Shown: positions 49,718 to 60,745 of the stretch, piece after piece
Layout: each line of letters starts with the position of its first letter
Numbering within the stretch: the stretch's first letter is position 1
From: Stratiolaelaps scimitus
Taxonomy: Eukaryota > Arthropoda > Arachnida > Mesostigmata > Laelapidae
Length of the DNA: 64,000 nt
Direction: 5' to 3'
NCBI GenBank assembly: GCA_019614645.1
Contig: JABWDB010000012.1
Span: forward strand, 3,658,001 to 3,722,000
Notes under the pieces: model-generated
Told to the model about the DNA's origin: nothing
Seen by the model: the letters and a program-made list of their open reading frames with translations, nothing else
Databases searched by the model: none
Program-made: the position numbers and the translations under genes

Positions 49718-51147
49718 TCACTTCGATAAAGCCTTATGAATTAGTTCCTCACTGATACTCCAGAGCTGCGCGGCGACCTCGTCATCCTCTGCCTCTGGGC
49801 TGGGTCGCACTTCGCGGCATTTCTTGAAATATTTCCCTGATATTTGAGCTACTTCGGGGTCCGTAGCTAGGTAAATACTGGCCCGTGCTCCGTCGTCCGG
49901 CGACGACCCAAACCATTGTAGTCCTCGATGAAGCCAGGTGTGGCGTAGGAGATTAGTCTGGCGAACGAGGCCGGGATGAAGGGCGTTCACCGTGATACCT
50001 ACAGGAACGAATCAACCAAAGATACGAATGGCCGTTGGTGGCAAGAACTTATATAGGTTGTTTCAACGTAAGTGACATCGGTCTCCGTGTACTAGCCTTG
50101 AGTCAGCTGCAAGATGTTTCAAGAGCGTCTTTTCGGAAGAGTGAGCGTGTATTTAGAATCGTTAAACGGCTCTCAAAGTTGCTGTTTGCTGTGCAAATGC
50201 TGAACGTACCATGTGGTTCTATGGTGGCTGATGCTCTTCCGTGCTATCATGCTTGCCAATCAACCAAACTACTCATATTTCACACGTTAAAAACTGTCGA
50301 AAAATATCTATCGAAACGAATTTCACGTTGAGTTGAAACATTTAATGATCAATGAATTGGACTGGTTCCTTGAAAGATGAACTTAAGGAGAAGCAATTAA
50401 ATCGCTTCGTTTAAGAAAGGTGCACGCCTAATTGGCTGAGAAGGATATGATTAGAACCAAAATATCGCAGAACTTTAGCAGAACTCCGATATCGATTGCT
50501 ACAACAACGATCCTTTCTAAGTAGCAGTCAGTACCTTTTGAACGTACTCGGCGAGCTAGCTCTCTAGCGTGGAGAATATTGCACAACTTGGAGCGGCTGT
50601 ACGCCTTGAATCTTCGATAGTTGTATTCCATATGGAGGTCATTGAGAATGTTCCGATCTGCGATCATCCGGTGAGCTTCAGCGGCAACGACGACGATGCG
50701 CGCAACCGGCGCCGCCAGCCTCAACAGTGGAATCAGCCTATTGGCAAGATGAAAATGCCCGAGGTGGTTGGTAGCGAACGTCAACTCGTAGCCGTCTGGA
50801 CTCAGCTCCCGTTTGACGGGACCGACGATGCCGGCGTTGAGAATGAGAACCTCCAGTCGCGTCTCGGTGTTCAACAACTGCAGTGCACACGCGTCGACCG
50901 ACTTGAGTGAGGCGAGATCCACAATACAGTACCAAATGTCCTCGTTAAGTGTGTCCCGTTTGAGCTGTTCGGCGATCTGCTTTGCTCTCGTCTCGTTCCG
51001 GCAGGCGAGGATGACTCTGGCGCCCCTGCAGGCCAACTCCCTAGCGGTTGCCAGACCGATTCCTGAGGTGGCACCCGTTATTAACGCGGTGCGGCCTTCA
51101 AGCTGTCTTTCCCATTCGTCACTGTCATCACTGTTCGCTGTTGGCAT
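49718..51147 (-). CDS. short-chain dehydrogenase, retinol dehydrogenase-like, catalytic Ser replaced
   Basis: Two exons: 51147-50535 and 49998-49718, joined at a GTACTG donor (50534-50529) and a TGTAG acceptor ending at 49999, restoring a Gly codon. The product is about 297 residues. It has the Rossmann motif TGATSGIG, NAG in LILNAGIVG, the Asn in ATNHLGHFHL and the Tyr/Lys pair in YSRSKLCN. Then come ITVNALHPGLV and a C-terminal SGKYF segment, matching the RDH11-14 (SDR7C) layout. Where family members read VSS, this protein reads IVVVAAEAHR: both positions, including the catalytic Ser, are Ala (codons at 50680-50685). The gene may therefore make a weak or non-classical enzyme, or a binding protein. 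ATG at 51147 is the first ATG in frame. It lies upstream of the other SDR gene on the same strand, but the intron sits at a different point (after the YxxxK motif). Confidence 0.92.
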
Positions 51148-53093
51148 TGCTGTGATTGTACGCAGAACCGCGGTGAGCCGCAACGTCAAGTGTGCGTAAT
51201 CTGGCCAACGACGTTTGGGTGACGATTATGGCCCGCCTTAATAATTATCAGTATCGTTACGAACACCATAAATCGCAGCAGATCAGAATGAGGGCGGAGC
51301 TCGTTGAAGAACTTGCTGTGCGTCTATCTCACAACTAAGTAGTGTCAATTTAGGTTGCATTAGGATCTGGTGAAGGCCAAAAGTGGACTACTCGTCAACG
51401 TAAATAAGAGAAGCGCCGAGCCGGTGTTTTTGCGCCTTGATTACGGCTTCGTGGCTTGTCAACGTATTGCCACTTGGGTCGTTTACTGTCAGACGGTCCC
51501 GGTTGGCCGTCTACGTCTGCAGTGTTCATCCAGCGTTTAGCACACCTATATTCTGCTAGGCTCCGAATCGCGGTACGCTCGTGACAGCGTCAACCACTTG
51601 CGTAAGTGCTAACTGACGAAGGGCGCGACACTTCGTGAGATTTGAACACCATATCCACCCCCACAAGGCAACGCACGTTCCACATGGTTCCGGGTACCTA
51701 TTTCCTGTCCCCTGTCAGAGGAAAATCCTTTCCGCAGCGATAATTCGGTAACGAACGGAAGAAGCAGCGTTCACGAGGCGCAACACTCACAATTAACTGG
51801 ATTAGTTTCCATCTAAGCGAAGCTAAGCTACTCTGCTTGCGTTCTTACTCGCCAGCAAACAAGCCATGGCTTCCCAATGCTAAGGACACGAGTGGGCTTC
51901 TGTCGAGAGAAGCCGCCAACCCGGTTCCTTAGGCTCCTTGGTGCATCTGGCGTTGGCGCTGTCTGCGTGCCCTCCGCTGCTGTGGCGCTCCTCGTCGTGG
52001 GACAGCCTGCTGGAAAGAGGAGAGCGTGCGGCACGGATGGCGGTGCCGTTGTGCAAGTAAGGGACCCGCATCGGGCGCCTCTCGGCGCTGTTCCAGCACT
52101 CGGCTATGCTCTGCTGTGGGGTTAGAACGCGGCGAGGGTGGGGTTTTTCGGAGGGCTTGGGGGTTCGCTGTGTTCAGCAAGGGAGTGGTCGGTTGTTGGA
52201 AGGAACATGGAGAGCGCGGGCCCCTACGTGGGCCCCCAGGCTGGGGTAACGTGTACTCAAATGCAGCAGTTGTCGACAACGGCCGGTTAGTGTCGGCGGC
52301 ACGGGCCCTCTGCCTCCTACGCTCGGATCCGCGCGTAGCGTGCTGGCTCTCAGGTTAAGTCGAAACGTTCGCCGCGCCGACAACGAACGAACAAGTCCAA
52401 ATCATCGTTCGACACCTCCCCAATATAGCTGAGCACAAGGCAAGATAACGATACGAGTATAGGCGGGTAGCGCCAATCTGGGAATTGGCAATGAGAAAAG
52501 TTGACGAGTCCGCATTTTTTCACTTCACCACTGACAATCTCCGGTAGTCGTCTCGCGTTCGGTGCTAGTCATCGTCCACGTCTGCAAAGACTTGGCTCGC
52601 CTTTACCATGTCTATAGATGGGGAGAAGACTCTCTGAACGAGAGAGTTCCTGAACTTCGCTCGCCGTCAACATCCCACTCTCGTAGACAGGTGGTGCCAG
52701 CGGGTGTAGCACCTAGGGTTAAGGGGATTGTCGAGGGGCTGAACAGCCTTCGAATAAATGTTGCTGTTGCCGCTATTCAGAGGAAGGTTCCTGTATGCAA
52801 ACGTGCCACTTCGGCAGCTGTTCGGTAGGGACGTACTCTCCCACCAGGCCAATTTGGCTCGCATATTCGACTCTTGCCTACCATCAGTGAGGAACCTGAA
52901 CTAGTGAGAGTCACCGCTCTGTTGAGGTAGAAGACGGATTGTTGTTTCGCGATTGGTAATTATATGAGCATTTTAGATACATGCTTTGAGATTGACAAAT
53001 CAATAGAAACATAAGCCTATCGAGTAATACTCGTATGTGTATATGAGTATAAGCTTTTAATCGATAGTGTTTGTATATGTTGTATATGTATTG

Positions 53094-53118
53094 TATATAT
53101 ATATATATATATATATAT
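53094..53118. repeat. (TA)n microsatellite
   Basis: TA run of about 25 bases between two TTGTAT stretches. Confidence 0.95.
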
Positions 53119-53379
53119 TGTATTTGTAAAAATATAAGCTGTCAGAAAATTCAGCCAGGTCAAGAATAAGGCAGGAATATCCAGTTATATTTCCACGTCT
53201 TTTGATGCAAGAAGAACATGCGTTGGAATAGGATGGACAATTGAATCACCTCTCAGCAGCAATAGAATAAATGCTAGTAATTATAAGAAGAGACACACCC
53301 ATAGTGCGGCAGGGGGGAGACAAAGTCGCGGATAGTTTTTCGCGACAGAGAGCCAATTATATATTTGCTAATCTATTGA

Positions 53380-53450
53380 TTGGCCGAAAGTCTATTGGTT
53401 GCCTTCAACAAATTCACGCACGGGTTCGACCCCACCATTGCACATTTAAA
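53380..53450 (+). repeat. tRNA-like SINE fragment, copy 2
   Basis: The B box GGGTTCGACCCC within ACGGGTTCGACCCCACCATT, followed by GCACAT, matches the element near 35310 almost base for base. The upstream part (CTATTGGTTGCC) resembles the A-box side of that copy but with a shorter gap. Confidence 0.4.
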
Positions 53451-54423
53451 GGGTGGCTGAATAGGGAAGATTGCACGGTGGCTCTATGAGAGCGAGTATA
53501 GTCATGCCACGCTTATTACCTGAGGCCTCGCGCTAGTCGACGGTGACAAAGTCGGGATTTCGTCCCGTCAGACCGGTACCCCTCGCTCTGCTGCCGTCTG
53601 TTGCTAACAGCCCTTTTGGACGCGCTGGGTATCTCGCGTGGGAATCTCGTGAGCAATTTGGATTCTGCCGTCGATTGTCTCGACGGTGCCGATTAACTCG
53701 ACGATTTTTAGACCTCGAACGACTACCCGAAGGTTATTTTTGCCAACCTGCAGGGCCAGCTAGAGTCGACCAGCCCAAACATACGGATCGTACTCTCGTT
53801 CACTTTACTGCGTTGCTAGCGTTTATTGTCAACTTGAGACGAAACGAGGTCATTTGCTACACGCAGTATTGCTGTCTGACCAATCTCACGGTGGGATCAG
53901 CGTCAGGGAAGGTGGACGAACTATGCTGCATACATCGAGTAGGCTAATGTCCACTGCGTCTCTGGATCGTTTCACTGTTCTTCTGGACGGACGGTTAAAT
54001 CTATTTTAAATATAATAGATCCTTCACAACGACATCATATGGATGTAATCATCTCTGTGGAGACTATAGGTAGACGTTTCAAATCGACAACAGCTATATT
54101 CTCGCCACCCACAACCCTGTTGGTCACTGGAAGGACGCGATTGATTCCTACGGAGAGAGCGCCTTGTCGTTATTCTTGCTTGCGTCAGCTGGCAGATGCT
54201 AGCACACGTATTCTTCCCTGTTAATTTTATTTGACCATTTCATTCCGTTCCGCACATTTCCTATCTGCCGACCATGCAATATGTTCCATGGAGACAATTT
54301 ATCACAGACAGAGGTCCACTAACATGTTGTGTTGTTCATCATCTAATTTCAACCTTAACTCCGAGCACCTGATACGGTGCTATCTGGCAGCAGAGTATCT
54401 TCGCAATGGCCTGTTTCAATAGT

Positions 54424-54441
54424 CGCTGCTGCTGCTGCTGC
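54424..54441. repeat. (CTG)n triplet repeat
   Basis: Six CTG triplets. A matching (CAG)n in the opposite sense follows at 54549-54569, so the two could pair as a long-range hairpin. Confidence 0.85.
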
Positions 54442-56217
54442 TCTTCGAGATGAAAATCTGAACGGCCTACGCGACTCAATCGCAGGTGGCGTTGTCGTCA
54501 TCGTTCAACGTCAAATCCGGCGCGGGACAGCGCTGCCGCCGCCTACGCAACACCAGCAGCAGCAGCAGCACTGACAATGCGATATAATCATTTTGTTACG
54601 CTGGCCGTGCATCTAACACACAATGCGTAACGACATTGACACGGTCCCGGCACCGTTGGTCCGACAACATAAAGTTGCCTCAGCTAGCGAGTAGTCGGTG
54701 ACCGCAGATGCAGTCTGTCTAATCTTGTCGAATACTACTACATCATGCGACAGCTAATATCATTCCGCCTCAGCTTACAACACTCAACGAGTAGTCTTAG
54801 TACCGTCAGTATGGTGGTTCTGTTTTGATCGTCGATCGACTACTCTCGAGAAACAGGCGGGCTGCCTGTCCGCGTATGTGTTTACACGTGTGTTCTTCAG
54901 CAGCGTCGCCATCGTGACTTGTGTCATGATGTCGTCATCAAACAGGTAGACATCGATCTTGTCTATATGCAGACCAACTTCATACACCCCCTCCATGTTC
55001 GTCGACTGCAACGCGACGACAACGGCAACGGCTGACGATGACTGCCCGTGTTGTACTATGTATAAGATGTAGCTAGATGTCTCTCTCTTTCTCTCTGTCT
55101 GTCTCTGTCCTCGTGCTTTTGCCTCATCTCGATCTATCTTCCTCTCGACCTTTACAAGACACATATCCCGGGCCTGGATGCGCTCCGGGCAACGATAATT
55201 CAGAATCATACGGCAGGTAACGCAGCTCGCAACAGAATAAGATTGATCGATCGATCAATAGTCTCGAGCCGAAGGAATAAAACGCATCGATCAACGGCGG
55301 GAGCCGCAGCATTCAGCGGCAGTGACCCCCGCTCAACTGGTAGAGGCGTCAACGAAATCGAGGAAAATGGCGTTTTCGAACAACAGAGACTACGCCGCCT
55401 TTGAGTGGACGAGCCAGCGAGCAAGATGCTCAATCAATCAGTCAGTGCGACAGACAAACGCGTTCGGGTACGTTAGCGAGAGGCATGAATCGAATGAGGG
55501 GTATCAATCCTCTTTGCAGTACCCTGTGGTGGTAGTAGTATATGTGTACGCATGCATCCTCCCTGTTCTCATTGCTAGTTCGCGGTCGTTTGGGTGCAAA
55601 CTATATATGTATGGGTGCATAAATAGGTATTTGCGGATTTATAAAAGTAAATCAGTTGTAAGTGGGCTTGGATTCTGGGGACGTTTATGAGATAAATCAA
55701 ACAGAAAGTCACTCATAAAGTACAAAGTGGACAATGACAGCAGCAGTAAAAACAAATATGAATAATATTCATATATTACTCAGCGAAAATAAACGTATGA
55801 GACAATACAATCATGTGTACAAACGTATATTGAAATGCAATTAAGCAAAATGTCAGTGATTGCAGCAGTAATAGGGTGGGGTCAGAGTTGTGGGATCGTA
55901 GATTGTGTCGCCCATGCCAGCGTTGTCATTTTCTTATGCATTTACTGTGTTTTCATAAAATAGTATTTATACAGATATATCTGTGGTTGCTGAGGCCAAG
56001 AGCATTTGTATCTTGGGATGCGACTACAGCTCCCGAAAGTGCGTTCGCGTTCCCAATTGTTATTCCCGGATGCTCGAGCATGCTTCGCAAGCTCTGGGAG
56101 AGAGGGGTCTCACGTTCTACCAGAGGTGGGCTTCTGTTGACAATATACCGATCTATATTTACACTGTCGAATATTGAATTTGCAAGGACCGTACATTATA
56201 ATTTATGCTTTTGGTCT

Positions 56218-56240
56218 TTATTATTATTATTATTATTATA
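56218..56240. repeat. (ATT)n microsatellite
   Basis: About seven TTA/ATT triplets. A looser AAT-rich run follows at 56370-56405. Confidence 0.9.
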
Positions 56241-57235
56241 ATTTATGCAAATTTTATATTTGCAGCATGTCATTTTGACTATCTGAAGCTTGGGCGTTTC
56301 ATGAAAAATGACAAAGAGATAAAAAAAAATAACGACGAGTTGTTCTCCATTTTCTCTAGTATATATTATAATAGAAATAGTAATAGTAATAATAATAACA
56401 ATAATACCAGTAACTGTCATACGGAATGCCGGCAGTTTCACCGATTCTCTATCGCAGTCACACTGTGATTACACAACCGAAGTTGAAATGTAGAAGAATA
56501 CGGTGCAGAAATACTCATAAATTTTTTTTTTCGGATTTGCACACACTTGCAACCCAGCAACATCCGCGCATTACGCTCTAACGCCGACAACTACCAGAAT
56601 GAATGTCAGACCCCCACCCTCCAACCAAATCAAGGTAGCAGTATTTGAATGGATGTTGAGATGCGTCCAAGCTACTCGCACAACGTATCCTATATACGCG
56701 ACAAAAATAACAACCCCCTACAAGTGATGAGGTCTCCACTTCAACAGCCAGCGAACGAAGCGAACGGCCGAAAACTCAAACAATCTGGGTCGTATTCCGT
56801 CAACCACCTCATCCCTTTTGGCCACCGCCGCCGCCGTTTTCGCGCTACTGAACGCGGACGAGACATCGAGGCATTCGACCGTCACCACGGGGCGTATATA
56901 TCTATCTAATGCCGCTGCCGATCGTATATACTACCCAACAGCTACATCGACTTACGAGCCCGTAGCCATGGTGATAATTTATATGACGACGCATTTATAA
57001 TTGGTTACCATCACTCATCGACACCATTAACCAGCTCCTTCCTGAGCGAGGCGTGAATGAGTTATGCGAGGAAAGCATGCTTCGTCTCGAAACGGGAAAT
57101 ACAACGAACAATTCTAATAGCGAATCGCGTCGAATGACTTGTGGTGATGACGCGCCGTGAACACGCGACCTCTCTCTCTCTCTCTCTGCCTGGTAAGGGA
57201 GTGCCCGGACGCACACGTATACACAATATATATAT

Positions 57236-57268
57236 ATATATATATATATGTGCGTATGTGTGTGTGTG
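57236..57268. repeat. compound (TA)n-(TG)n microsatellite
   Basis: A TA run changes into a TG run within about 33 bases. A (CT)n run lies about 50 bases upstream. Confidence 0.9.
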
Positions 57269-59287
57269 TACATGCATAAATCTAATTCATTCACGTATTG
57301 CGCATGGGGACGTGGCAAAAACGAAACTCAATAGACGACAAGTGACAAAGATAGCTCACTATGAGAACACGCTTTGAAAAGAAAATGAATTGCATTTCTA
57401 CGTGCGCGAACGCTTAGAGATGAAATGATGATCGAGACAATTACGCAGACGAAATAGTGGATATACTTTTTGGCCATGATGACGATAATGATCACTATGT
57501 TATTATTATTAGGTGTGGAGTCGCCGCTGCTTCCGGCGACACTCGTCAGAGTGATGTGTTCGCTAAATAATGCCTATTTATTATGTAAATTAGATGCTAC
57601 CTGCATATTTCGGCTTTTGGATCGAAATGCTAGGAGCGGCAGGACAGGAGACCGTAACTCGGGTGTATTGATTATTTATGATGGCGTTTGGGTTCAGATT
57701 TGGTTTTTGTTGTATGTAATTAAAGTCAAATTTATTCCTAACTGAAATCGTCATTTATGTACACTAGTGTACTTTCGTACTCCCATTATTATCGTTAGTA
57801 GTAGTAGTAATAGTTTGTGTACAAACAACATGATAACGAGAGCGGATTGCACACTTTTTCCTTATTATTATTATTATTATTAGCTAATAACACTAATTAA
57901 TATTAACCTCTGGTACATTCGCCCACAAAATATATGAATAAAAATGATATATAGCTCAATTCTCAAAACGTTCTTAGAATAACATTAAATAGCAGATTTA
58001 CACGAATCCGAAATAGAAGGCGCCGCCGACAAAGCTATGAATATTATTCGGGGCTACATTAGTTAGTTCGTTTTTATATCGTTAGTCGGGCTATAATAAT
58101 AATAAATAAAATTTCCAGGCTGACCCACAGCCAACATTTAACGTCCACGCTATTGCTTTCGGCCTATGAGACACCCCTTTGGTCGAAGGGGACTCCGGCT
58201 GTTGGCTATGATAAAGAACCGATAGTGGCCCCGCAGGGTACCATGAGTATAAGGCGAAATTCGAAGAAAATAATCGCTTGTAGACACTCAATTCTTCTCC
58301 TGTGTGTTTGCTCTATTCTAATTATTACTGAGGGAGTAATCGAGCGATCGATTTTCATGGCTACACGGGATCGATCATAGGGGATAATTGCCGCTGGTCG
58401 CAGAGGCCTGCAACGTTCGACAGTAGCCAATTAAGTTCAGGCACGTATCTATAGGCACGAACGATCGTCAGGGGGGAAGATTTCATTTCGAATGGAGATC
58501 GACGTCATTTAGAAGTACTCGATATCTCGCCCGGTTGAGACCGAGGTGCTCACTGAAATGGTCATTCTTGACTGTGAGCGTGCATTGTCAATCACGATGA
58601 GACTCTGCTCCGTTCGGTGGAGTTCTGCCTGCCGCGATACCACCATTGCGTACGGCGATCTGTGTCTGACTCGGGGTGTTGCTCGTTCGTTGGAATCGCG
58701 CAAGTGGTTGGTTCCAAAAATACAAATGGTTTCTTGGAGCAGCTTCTGTCCTATTACTCCGTTACTATTACTGTTGATATTTACGCATTCTGTCGATTGA
58801 TTTACGTAGGTATACCATCAGCTAGACGTACTAGACGTTGTATGCAGCACACGGACAGAGGCGTCAGATCGTCATTATCATGGCCTTTCTGCCATAACTA
58901 CTACTGGTAACAGCAGCACGATTACTATTAATTTGAAGCGATGATTCGCCCTCGATCTGATCCATCGACACCAGCAGTAGTAGCGGCATCCCCAGCTTGA
59001 ATCGGGACCTCTGGGAATCGGGACCTTTTCCCGCATCGATTCTCTATCGCCTCTTCTCGATACAGCCAGCCCCTGCACAGCTCAAGCTGGCAAGGCTCAT
59101 CGCAGTGTACTGATCGAATGATTCGTCTGACAGACACCTCAGCCTTCGACAGCACAGGATCGTTACCACTAAGAGGACACTACACAGGAGGCAATCGATG
59201 CGGTATTCGTCGGTAATGGCTACTCCCTAATCTCAACAGCCACAAACAACCGCCGTCTAAACGTGTCTATGTACTGCATTCGTTCGT

Positions 59288-59315
59288 TCTCTCTCTCTCT
59301 CTCTGTCTCTCTCTC
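59288..59315. repeat. (CT)n microsatellite
   Basis: CT run with one GT interruption. Confidence 0.9.
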
Positions 59316-60025
59316 GCTGACGACAGCAGGAAGCAAATACGCGTGCGTTGAAATGCCATCAAACATCATCAAGGGATGGCAGGTCGAGAGGGCGCTAAGC
59401 GGCGAGGTTGATGCAGAGCGGTGCAGGCGGGTGCGGGGTTGCCTGGAGGAGGCTATAATGATCATAAAATAGAACGGGACGACATTTAATGCCCGGCCGC
59501 TTAGAGAAACACAGAGAGACGGGGAGGGAGGGAGAGAGGGGACATCGAGGCCGCTGCCGGCGGCGTAGACGATACCTTCAATCCCGCTGATGCTGCTGTT
59601 GCTGCTAGCGTTATCCGTCCACGTCTCGCATGCCCGTCCATGAGCTCGTCGAGTCCGTTCACGCCGGTCAAATCAATGAGATCAAACCAATGCGGCAAGC
59701 CGGCCAGCCAGCCAGCCAGTCAATACGCTCAGTGGAGTCGATTCTGTCCATATATCTATCTATCTGTATGTCTGGCGAGCTAGAGAGGTAGCTGGTGGCA
59801 AGTGCTGCTGCTGCGGCTGCTCGCTGTATCAATACAATGAGCCGAGGCTATTATAGCGCCATCAATCTATATCGAGCCTGTCGAACGCGTCGCCGTGCGC
59901 GGAGTAGTGTGCGCGCACGTCATTGGTGACCACTACAGTGAGAGATGGTGGTGGCGGTGGCGGCGAAACCCTATGAGCGCGTTCATAGTCGAAAACAGAG
60001 AAAAGCGGGTCTCATAGAGCGTGAG

Positions 60026-60030
<5 letters not shown>

Positions 60031-60062
<32 letters not shown>
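60031..60062. repeat. (GA)n microsatellite
   Basis: About 16 uninterrupted GA units. GA runs of this kind can bind GAGA-type factors in arthropods, but no gene start is recognisable nearby. Confidence 0.95.
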
Positions 60063-60067
<5 letters not shown>

Positions 60068-60360
60068 GTCTGAGGCCGCCGATTAAACAGACTCGGTAAC
60101 AAACAGAGTCCACGCATGGTCAACTAATAGAACATATCCAATGAGTGTGTGCGTATTAGGTGGTAGCTAGCTATCCCGCGCGTCGCAGAGTATTCGCACA
60201 GATAAGCAAGCAGTAGTCGTAGATAAGGAAAGTGGTCTGCTACATTTGCTGGCTAGCGAGCTAATTGATTCGAAACGACAAAAATCAATCAGTTGGCTGA
60301 TGATTAGTCGAAGAGGCAGGGTAGAGTAGGCAGCGATGGATCAACGTTCGCTGTTTTGGA

Positions 60361-60379
60361 TATATATATATATATATAT
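60361..60379. repeat. (TA)n microsatellite
   Basis: TA run of about 19 bases. Confidence 0.9.
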
Positions 60380-60665
60380 GATAATGAAAGCAGAGTTACG
60401 ATCTCGAGTGGTTCACTAATATCGTAACAGAATTTTGCGGATCATTGCGAACTATTCTATGTAGGTCGCAGCAATGCTACCGCCTCAATAATCGCTATGT
60501 ATACAGCTATACCATTATTTGTATTAGTTCACCGATGATGCCGTCGTCCGCTACTGATCAATTCATCAGCGTGATCCTGCGATTCTCGAATTGTAACGAC
60601 ACCTCGATTAATAATGCATTGTAATGAGAGAATACATTAATCTCACAGAGAGTTCGCCTTGCTAG

Positions 60666-60745
60666 AAAAAAAACAGCTGCCGATGGATTCGAACAGACAG
60701 TCGATTGCGCGTCATGCAACAGCTATCCAATTCGGTCGACGGTGA
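60666..60745 (-). repeat. tRNA-like element with Pol III-type terminator
   Basis: On the minus strand an A-box-like CCGAATTGGATAGC is followed by an anticodon-arm-like hairpin (GTTGC/GCAAT around a 7-base loop). A good B box GTTCGAATCC comes next and, soon after, eight T residues (plus-strand A run at 60666-60673). The T-stem and acceptor stem do not pair, so it is more likely a tRNA pseudogene or short SINE than a working tRNA gene. Confidence 0.45.

Noticed and set aside
52562..52864. Frames on both strands of about 65-88 codons considered as a transposon remnant
   Set aside because: No catalytic motif, terminal inverted repeat or second copy was visible.
55330..55360. GCTCAACTGGTAGAGGC, a tRNA A-box-like stretch
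   Set aside because: No B box or cloverleaf follows within tRNA distance.
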